A stretch of 11,745 nucleotides of DNA from positions 1-11,745 of the forward strand of contig CAMTFK010000140.1 in assembly GCA_947071285.1 (NCBI GenBank), written 5' to 3'. The notes beneath the pieces were generated by a model, which saw only the letters and a list, made by a program, of their open reading frames with translations, was not told where the DNA came from and did no database searches. Both the position numbers and the translations under genes were made by a program. This document shows positions 6,947 to 11,745 of this stretch, piece after piece. This DNA comes from an uncultured Bacteroides sp. (GTDB taxonomy: Bacteria; Bacteroidota; Bacteroidia; Bacteroidales; Bacteroidaceae). Within the stretch, counting starts at the first letter, position 1. Each line of letters begins with the position of its first letter.

Positions 6947-7076
6947 ATATTTGTCCACTTTTTATCTGAAAATGATATCTCTTTTTTAGGTAATGTATTG
7001 AAAATTAACTCCCTGCTACGGACAGTTTTTGTCCACTAATATTTGTTTGTTTTTATCTTTATCGTTCCTAACTTTA
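6946..7076 (+). promoter_or_regulatory. Two-site TTTGTCCAC promoter module ahead of the sialidase unit
   Basis: TTTGTCCAC occurs at 6950-6958 and 7028-7036, 78 bases apart. The second copy is exactly 32 bases before TAACTTTA (7069-7076), a near match to the -7 box. A 19-mer, CTCTTTTTTAGGTAATGTA (6979-6997), reappears with one change at 9526-9544. The first copy overlaps TATATTTG (6946-6953), itself a -7 match, and TATCTTTA (7054-7061) is another near match. The same arrangement is found at 9449-9564. The 9-mer would be centred near -50 relative to the expected start, a common activator position. The regulator is not in the window. Confidence 0.7.
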
Positions 7077-7106
7077 TAGCTTTTTAAATGAATAAATCGT
7101 TTGAAT

Positions 7107-7745
7107 ATGAATGATACGGATTGCCCTTTTGACGACCTGCTATGCCGTTCTCTTTCATTATTCCATCAATTCCGGCTGTATGACGATTGCATAGAAGAAG
7201 ACAATGCTTTCAAGTCTTTAAGAGAAGCGGAAAAGATAGTGAGTGATACAAAGAACGGGGTTTGCGTAGCAAAACTGGGATGCGTGATAGAATGCCTGGC
7301 ACACAGGTACTATATAGATGACGACACTGATGGAGTGTTAGGGGAAGTGGATACTTTTCTTATTAAATTCTGGAAAAGGCTGGAGCATCCTTCTACGGAG
7401 GCTTTTACTGCCTCTTTATGGATTGGGGAATATTTTTTATTGCGTTTAAAGAATCCGAAATCCCGCGCTCACAGCCGGAGTAAGAAGATGGTATCCAGAA
7501 TTCTGGCATTCATGGCGGATATGCTCCGCAAGCCTGAAAAACAAAAAGTACTTTGTCTTTCTTCTGTTGATGTTTTTGAAGAAACTGTGGACTGGGTGAA
7601 AGAAGTCTGCGACATGCATATCTGTGAAAAGCAGATGATACTTTTGTTGGAGAGGCTTTATTCTCTTCAGGAAAAGGGATTGTTGCAACAAGATGAGGTG
7701 GGAAAGAATGTTTTACGGCAACAATTGTGGGATTTTTATTATTGA
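7107..7745 (+). CDS. Unrecognised Cys-rich helical protein (LanC-like resemblance weak)
   Basis: A 212-residue protein without signal peptide or clear membrane segment, so probably cytoplasmic. It is rich in acidic residues near the N-terminus (MNDTDCPFDD) and predicted mostly helical. Nine cysteines are present (6, 13, 28, 53, 59, 63, 150, 168, 173), including C-x5-C-x3-C at 53-63, which is unusual for a cytosolic protein. The stretch from DDLLCRSL to DTDGVLGEVD (about 9-82) recalls, from memory only, the N-terminal part of helical LanC-like proteins that accompany ribosomal-peptide clusters in Bacteroides. No catalytic zinc ligands of true LanC are visible. ATG at 7107 is preferred to a TTG at 7101. 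It lies just before the sialidase (47 bases) and behind the shared regulatory module, so it may be coexpressed. Function unknown. Confidence 0.75.
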   Translation: MNDTDCPFDDLLCRSLSLFHQFRLYDDCIEEDNAFKSLREAEKIVSDTKNGVCVAKLGCVIECLAHRYYIDDDTDGVLGEVDTFLIKFWKRLEHPSTEAFTASLWIGEYFLLRLKNPKSRAHSRSKKMVSRILAFMADMLRKPEKQKVLCLSSVDVFEETVDWVKEVCDMHICEKQMILLLERLYSLQEKGLLQQDEVGKNVLRQQLWDFYY

Positions 7746-7749
7746 ATGT

Positions 7750-7757
7750 TATCTTTG
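7750..7757 (+). promoter_or_regulatory. -7 promoter box for the sialidase
   Basis: TATCTTTG followed by TAAC matches TAnnTTTG. ATTG (7725-7728), a partial -33 match, lies 21 bases upstream inside the preceding gene. The expected leader is about 30 bases to the ATG at 7793. The sialidase may thus be transcribed both alone and by readthrough from the upstream gene. Confidence 0.6.
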
Positions 7758-7792
7758 TAACCAATAACACTCTATTAACTTGATCTAATATT

Positions 7793-9436
7793 ATGAAGAA
7801 GCCGGCAATCCTATTCTTATTCTTCTGTTTACTGTGTTCAATTCCAGTTGTCCGGTCTGCGGATACAATTTTTATCCGGGAGACACAGATTCCTGTTCTG
7901 ATAGAAAGGGTGGATAATGTTTTGTTCTGCTTACGCCTGGATGCAAAGGAGAGCAAGGTATTGGATGAAATAGTGCTGGATTTTGGAAGGAATACGAACC
8001 TGTCGGCAATCCACTCTGTGAAACTTTATTATAGTGGTACGGAAGCATTACAGGATAAGAGAAAGGGGCGTTTTGCTCCTGTAGAATACATTTCAAGTCA
8101 TACCCCTGGGAAGACTCTGACGGCTAATCCTTCTTATTCCATACAGAAAGCGGAAGTTTCTAATCCGCAGAATCGTGTTGTTCTTGTAGCTAACCAGAAA
8201 CTATTTCCCGGCATTAATTTCTTTTGGGTTAGTTTGCAGATGAAGCCGGAAACTGCATTGGATACTAAGGTAATGGCAGTTGTGACTTCCGTTACTCTGG
8301 ATGGTAAGGAAGCACTTTTGAATATCGTCTCCCGGCAAGGTGTTGAACATCGGATGGGAGTAGGTGTGCGCCATGCCGGTGATGACAATTCGGCGGCATA
8401 TCGTATTCCGGGCTTGGTGACTACAAACAAAGGAACTTTATTGGGTGTATATGATGTGCGTTATAATAGCAGCGTCGATTTACAGGAACATGTAGATATA
8501 GGGTTGAGCCGCAGCACAGATGGTGGGAAAACATGGGAAAAGATGCGCCTGCCTCTGGCTTTCGGTGAAATGGGCGGATTGCCTTCGGCTCAAAATGGAG
8601 TAGGAGACCCTGCCATATTGGTAGATACGAAAACCAATAATGTGTGGATAGTTGCTGCCTGGACTCATGGCATGGGAAATCAGCGTGCCTGGTGGAGTTC
8701 ACACCCAGGACTGGATAAGAATCATACGGCCCAACTTGTTCTGGCAAAGAGCACGGACGATGGTAAAACCTGGTCGGCACCTATTAATATAACAGAACAA
8801 GTGAAAGACCCATCCTGGTACTTTTTATTACAAGGACCCGGACGGGGCATCACGATGGATGATGGTACTCTCGTTTTTCCTACTCAGTTCATTGATTCCA
8901 CCCGTGTGCCAAATGCAGGCATTATGTATAGTAAGGATAGGGGAAAGACCTGGAAAATGCATAACTATGCCCGTACAAATACTACAGAGGCTCAGGTTGC
9001 TGAGGTTGAGCCGGGAGTGCTGATGCTGAATATGCGTGATAACAGGGGAGGAAGCCGTGCTGTAGCAACCACGAAAGATTTAGGTGAAACGTGGGCTGAG
9101 CATGAATCTTCGCGTAAAGCCTTGCAGGAACCGGTCTGTATGGCAAGTCTGATTAGTGTAAAGGCGAAAGATAATATTTTGAATCGCGACTTGCTTATCT
9201 TCTCTAATCCCAATACAACAAAGGGACGTCGTGATATTACAATCAAGATCAGTTTAGATAAAGGTGTAACTTGGCTTCCGGAACATCAACTTCTGTTGGA
9301 CGAAGGTGATAACTGGGGATACACCTGTCTTACTATGGTTGATAAAGAAACCATTGGTATCCTTTATGAGAGTAGTGTAGCTCATATTACGTTTCAGGCA
9401 ATTAAACTGAAAGATATTGTGTGTCCGGATAGTTAA
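7793..9436 (+). CDS. nanH: Secreted exo-alpha-sialidase (GH33)
   Basis: A 547-residue sialidase, about the size of the Bacteroides NanH enzymes. It removes terminal sialic acid from host glycans. A signal peptide covers about 1-22 (MKKPAILFLFFCLLCSIPVV, then RS), so it acts in the periplasm or at the surface. Residues about 23-185 match the N-terminal BNR-associated beta domain. The catalytic six-bladed propeller follows, with YRIP (Arg204) and five Asp boxes: STDGGKTW (241-248), STDDGKTW (320-327), SKDRGKTW (380-387), TKDLGETW (427-434) and SLDKGVTW (487-494). By analogy with known sialidases, the triad would be Arg204, Arg415 and Arg479, with Asp229 as acid/base, Glu399 in TEAQVAEV, and Tyr510 as nucleophile. 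Nothing is broken. It supplies the sialic acid whose later breakdown product NagB uses. Whether it is anchored is unclear, as no lipobox is seen. Linkage specificity cannot be read. Confidence 0.95.
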   Translation: MKKPAILFLFFCLLCSIPVVRSADTIFIRETQIPVLIERVDNVLFCLRLDAKESKVLDEIVLDFGRNTNLSAIHSVKLYYSGTEALQDKRKGRFAPVEYISSHTPGKTLTANPSYSIQKAEVSNPQNRVVLVANQKLFPGINFFWVSLQMKPETALDTKVMAVVTSVTLDGKEALLNIVSRQGVEHRMGVGVRHAGDDNSAAYRIPGLVTTNKGTLLGVYDVRYNSSVDLQEHVDIGLSRSTDGGKTWEKMRLPLAFGEMGGLPSAQNGVGDPAILVDTKTNNVWIVAAWTHGMGNQRAWWSSHPGLDKNHTAQLVLAKSTDDGKTWSAPINITEQVKDPSWYFLLQGPGRGITMDDGTLVFPTQFIDSTRVPNAGIMYSKDRGKTWKMHNYARTNTTEAQVAEVEPGVLMLNMRDNRGGSRAVATTKDLGETWAEHESSRKALQEPVCMASLISVKAKDNILNRDLLIFSNPNTTKGRRDITIKISLDKGVTWLPEHQLLLDEGDNWGYTCLTMVDKETIGILYESSVAHITFQAIKLKDIVCPDS

Positions 9437-9448
9437 ATTCTACTTTTT

Positions 9449-9564
9449 TTTGTCCACATAATGCCATGCTGTACTGAGATATGTTGTTGATATATAATTG
9501 AATATTCATATTTTCTTTGTCCACACTCTTTTTTAGGTTATGTAGTTTCATAGCTCTAACTTTG
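9449..9564 (+). promoter_or_regulatory. Second two-site TTTGTCCAC promoter module
   Basis: TTTGTCCAC occurs at 9449-9457 and 9516-9524, 67 bases apart. The second copy is again exactly 32 bases before a -7 box, here a full match: TAACTTTG (9557-9564). The 19-mer CTCTTTTTTAGGTTATGTA (9526-9544) matches the one at 6979-6997 at 18 of 19 bases. No TTTG lies at -33, which fits a promoter depending on an activator. Transcription would start near 9571 and meet the hairpin at 9668-9713 before the kelch gene. Confidence 0.7.
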
Positions 9565-9570
9565 ACGACA

Positions 9571-9712
9571 AATTAATAATAGAATTGGCATCACAGACAC
9601 TGTTGCTATATTACCATTATAACTACTGGTTAGGGTGTTGGATATTCAATTATCCAAATGCTCTATAGGCGGAAAGTCTTCAGGTAATAGAGGGGCTTTC
9701 CGCCTTTATTTT
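9571..9712 (+). ncRNA. Candidate ~140-nt small RNA
   Basis: The stretch starts about 7 bases after a full -7 box (TAACTTTG) and ends at an intrinsic terminator. It has no ORF longer than about 9 codons. The first ~65 bases seem unstructured. Two hairpins follow: TTGGATA (9638-9644) with TATCCAA (9651-9657), loop TTCAAT, and the terminator stem. A separate -7 box lies after the terminator, so the kelch gene does not need this transcript. Alternatives are a regulated leader of the kelch gene or a 3'-UTR of the sialidase mRNA. The known GlcNAc-induced Bacteroides small RNA GibS is of similar size, but homology cannot be tested here. Boundaries are estimates. Confidence 0.45.
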
Positions 9713-9713
9713 G
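9668..9713 (+). terminator. Rho-independent terminator
   Basis: GGCGGAAAG (9668-9676) and CTTTCCGCC (9696-9704) form a perfect 9-bp stem, followed by TTTATTTTG. It lies 230 bases after the sialidase stop and 33 bases before the kelch ATG. It could end the candidate small RNA, the sialidase mRNA, or both. Confidence 0.85.
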
Positions 9714-9721
9714 TATATTTG
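9714..9721 (+). promoter_or_regulatory. -7 promoter box for the kelch gene
   Basis: TATATTTG matches TAnnTTTG and lies immediately after the terminator T-run, 24 bases before the ATG. The expected leader is under 20 bases. The nagB terminator is followed by the same TATATTTGTC sequence. No clear -33 box. Confidence 0.5.
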
Positions 9722-9745
9722 TCTTGTCCTTAATGTATCAATGAT

Positions 9746-11056
9746 ATGGAAACACGAAAAATACTAGTAATCTTTTTCTTTTTAGGATTATGTGCCGGAC
9801 TATTTGCGCAGAACAAAGGTGTCGTCTATGGTGGAAAAACAATTCAACGGTTGGAAGGTGTGAACATTTGTTTGCACAAGGATACTGTGGGTATAGGAAT
9901 TACTGATAAAGAGGGAGAATTTGATATCGAACCTTTGCATGCATTGACGGAGGAGGATACTCTGACCTTTTCTTATGTGGGTTATGAAACCTTGAATATT
10001 TCATTGGAGAAATTGAAGAAAAAGAATTATCTTGTTATTCTGGCAGACAAAGTACAGCAATTGGGTGAAGTGTCCATAACTGGGAGTTCTTTACAGGAGT
10101 ATCTTCATTGGGAGCCGGAAACTACCATTCCACACTCTAAAGGGTTGTTTGCGTATGCATCTGTTTTAGTGGAGAATAAGATATATATAATAGGTGGTGA
10201 CGAGTCTCAACTCTATAAACCCAAATCTTTAGATGAAATGGAAGCAAGAAATGAATTCTATAATTCTAAGATATATATTTATGATACCCTAACAAAGGAG
10301 TGGAGTGAGTCAAAATGCCGATTAAGAGCTCGTGCTTATCATAATGCACATTATTATAAGGGAAGGATTTACTTGTTTGGTGGTAAGAACTTGTCTACAA
10401 ACAGAAAGTTTGAGTATCTGGATGCAACAACTGAAATTTATGATATAGAGAAAGATGTGGTGGTGGTTGATCCTGTGAATCCGCATCAGGCTGTGAATTT
10501 TGCTTCTTTTATTTTTGGCGATCAAATATTTGCTTTTGGAGGCTCTGATAAACAACAAATGAACGGTAAATCCTATTCTGCCAAAGGGCATCTGTTTGAC
10601 CTGAAAACCGGTTGCTGGTATGAACTACAACCTATGCCTTTTCCAAAGGAGGCGAAGGGTATTCTGGTTGATTCTGTTTTTTATCTTTTAGGAGGATATG
10701 GAAATAAGAAACCACTTTTCTTCATAGAAACTTATGATTTGCGAACAGGGAAATGGCGTGATGTAGGAAGATTGCCTGTCCGGATGGCACGTCCCGGAAT
10801 TGTGCGTAGGGGAGACATTATTTATTTGTATGAGGAGAGCAAACTACAAGTCTATGATATGAAATCTCAAAGTGTCAGAGTATATAGGACGGATATGGCT
10901 GTTGCTAATGCGGAATTGTTTTGTATAGGAGAACAACTATATATTATCGGAGGAGCAATTTTTGATGATATCAACATCAGTCCTTCCCCACTGCTGCTTT
11001 CTCTTGACTTGAATGAGCTTGAGAAAACAGAATGCCAGAGCTTTTCTGCAAACTGA
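9746..11056 (+). CDS. Exported kelch-repeat protein with CarboxypepD_reg-like domain
   Basis: A 436-residue protein with a signal peptide (about 1-21, ending GLFA-Q). A beta-sandwich of the CarboxypepD_reg-like type covers about 23-113, including GKTIQRLEGVNI, GITDKEGEFDI and FSYVGYETLNI. Six kelch-like repeats follow, starting near 135, 195, 248, 301, 348 and 387, with IYIIGG, IYLFGG, IFAFGG, FYLLGG and LYIIGG strands. Together they would form one beta-propeller outside the cytoplasm. The fifth blade lacks the Gly pair (IYLYEE). Its position after a sialidase suggests a link to sialic acid. E. coli NanM, a periplasmic kelch protein that epimerises sialic acid, is a possible analogue, but NanM has no N-terminal carboxypeptidase-like domain and equivalence of catalytic residues was not established. 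A glycan-binding role is equally possible. ATG at 9746 is the only in-frame start before the signal sequence. Confidence 0.85.
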   Translation: METRKILVIFFFLGLCAGLFAQNKGVVYGGKTIQRLEGVNICLHKDTVGIGITDKEGEFDIEPLHALTEEDTLTFSYVGYETLNISLEKLKKKNYLVILADKVQQLGEVSITGSSLQEYLHWEPETTIPHSKGLFAYASVLVENKIYIIGGDESQLYKPKSLDEMEARNEFYNSKIYIYDTLTKEWSESKCRLRARAYHNAHYYKGRIYLFGGKNLSTNRKFEYLDATTEIYDIEKDVVVVDPVNPHQAVNFASFIFGDQIFAFGGSDKQQMNGKSYSAKGHLFDLKTGCWYELQPMPFPKEAKGILVDSVFYLLGGYGNKKPLFFIETYDLRTGKWRDVGRLPVRMARPGIVRRGDIIYLYEESKLQVYDMKSQSVRVYRTDMAVANAELFCIGEQLYIIGGAIFDDINISPSPLLLSLDLNELEKTECQSFSAN

Positions 11057-11076
11057 GCCTGAACAATGTATCTGGC

Positions 11077-11745
11077 CTATTTTTGCCTGTCCAGATACTC
11101 CCTCTTGAACATATCCACAAAAAGGAAGAACAGCGAGAATAATAGCGGTCCGAAGATAACACCCATGAAACCGAATAGAGAAAGACCGATGACAACTCCG
11201 AATATTGTGATAAGCGGGTGTATATCAGCCATTTTCTTTTGCAGAATGAAACGTATCAGGTTATCAAGCTGGGAGATAATCAAAGTTCCGAATATAGCTA
11301 ACCCAATGCCATTGAACCAATCACCGGACAATGCCATGTAGACGGCAATGGGGAACCATACCAACGCTGTCCCTACCATCGGAATAACCGTCGCGAGGCA
11401 GGTGAGGAATCCCGTCAGTAAAATGTCCGGGACATCAAAGAACCAGTAACCTATCATGGCTACACCTCCCTGGATAATTGCCAGTAAAGGAATACCGATG
11501 GCGTTGGAGTGGACAATCATCTTGATTTCATGCACTACATGGTTCGTATTGGTTTCACTGAAAGGAAGTATTTCACTGATATATTTCTCCATTTTCTGCC
11601 CGCCTATCAGCATGAAGTAGAGCACAAAGACCAATACAAAGAGGTTGACGGCAAAGCTGCTGATGCCATTCATTACGAATTGACCTATCGTGGGGAGTAT
11701 GGAGATGATGAATGAAGTTGTATCTTTACCAAGTACATCATAACC
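11077..11745 (-). CDS. AI-2E family transporter (partial, N-terminus off window)
   Basis: The last 222 residues of a membrane protein of the AI-2E/PerM-like family (PF01594). The frame stays open past the internal ATG at 11673 to the window edge (GYDVLGKDTTSFIISILPTI), so roughly the first third of a protein of about 350 residues is missing. Several hydrophobic segments are visible, including NLFVLVFVLYFMLIGG, GFLTCLATVIPMVGTALVWF and the C-terminal LFGFMGVIFGPLLFSLFFLF. The Pro-Met-Val-Gly segment and the C-terminal GPLL loop are typical of the family. Some members export the signal AI-2 or act as Na+/H+ antiporters; which applies here is unknown. It converges with the kelch gene, the stop codons being only 20 bases apart, and has no evident tie to the sugar genes. 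Confidence 0.88.
   Translation of the reverse strand, partial: GYDVLGKDTTSFIISILPTIGQFVMNGISSFAVNLFVLVFVLYFMLIGGQKMEKYISEILPFSETNTNHVVHEIKMIVHSNAIGIPLLAIIQGGVAMIGYWFFDVPDILLTGFLTCLATVIPMVGTALVWFPIAVYMALSGDWFNGIGLAIFGTLIISQLDNLIRFILQKKMADIHPLITIFGVVIGLSLFGFMGVIFGPLLFSLFFLFVDMFKREYLDRQK

Noticed and set aside
7020..7034. GGACA-N5-TGTCC inverted repeat at the second TTTGTCCAC copy
   Set aside because: The inverted half is missing at the other three copies, so it is not part of the common motif.
7101..7106. TTG at 7101 as start of the Cys-rich protein
   Set aside because: An ATG two codons later is the more usual start and nothing favours TTG.
8134..8780. Long antisense open frames within the sialidase gene
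   Set aside because: They are shadows of the sialidase frame, with no family similarity and no promoter or leader signals.

Overview
The window looks like chromosomal DNA from a gut Bacteroides or a close relative (Bacteroidales). The leaders are AT-rich and lack Shine-Dalgarno sites. Several genes are preceded by the Bacteroides -7 promoter box TAnnTTTG. The gene families also fit: a secreted BNR sialidase with the Bacteroides-type N-terminal domain, a ROK kinase/MFS/SIS operon, and a kelch protein with a CarboxypepD_reg-like N-terminus. No tRNA, rRNA, insertion sequence or CRISPR array was seen. Promoters, operators and RNAs named here are read from sequence patterns only.

Layout. Bases 1-264 hold a leftward promoter candidate, two dyads, and the terminator of the first operon. 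From 3184 back to 265, on the minus strand, lies a three-gene unit: a divergent ROK-family sugar kinase, an MFS sugar transporter and an SIS-domain sugar-phosphate isomerase-like protein. A 536-base intergenic region (3185-3720) separates it from the rightward genes and carries an 11-bp tandem repeat, a 15-bp palindrome and a stem-loop. Then, on the plus strand, come a YhcC-type radical SAM protein, an FprA-type flavodiiron protein, a large AT-rich palindromic element that supplies the FprA stop codon, and nagB (glucosamine-6-phosphate deaminase) with a strong terminator. After that come an unrecognised Cys-rich helical protein, an exported sialidase, a 309-base gap that may encode a small RNA, and a secreted kelch protein. 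A convergent AI-2E-family membrane protein runs off the right edge.

Function. The core theme is amino-sugar and sialic-acid scavenging. The sialidase releases sialic acid from host glycans outside the cytoplasm. NagB feeds glucosamine-6-phosphate into glycolysis. The kinase/transporter/SIS unit looks like uptake, phosphorylation and isomerisation of some sugar. The lyase, the epimerase and the GlcNAc-6-P deacetylase that would join sialidase to NagB are not in the window. The radical SAM and FprA genes are probably housekeeping or oxidative/nitrosative-stress neighbours.

The most notable signal is regulatory. The 9-mer TTTGTCCAC occurs four times, always on the plus strand, and only in the two intergenic regions that flank the unknown-gene/sialidase pair. 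In each region the second copy lies exactly 32 bases before TAACTTT(G/A). A 19-mer (18/19 identical) is shared by both regions. This looks like a two-site regulator module controlling the sialidase unit on one side and a candidate ~140-nt small RNA or kelch-gene leader on the other.
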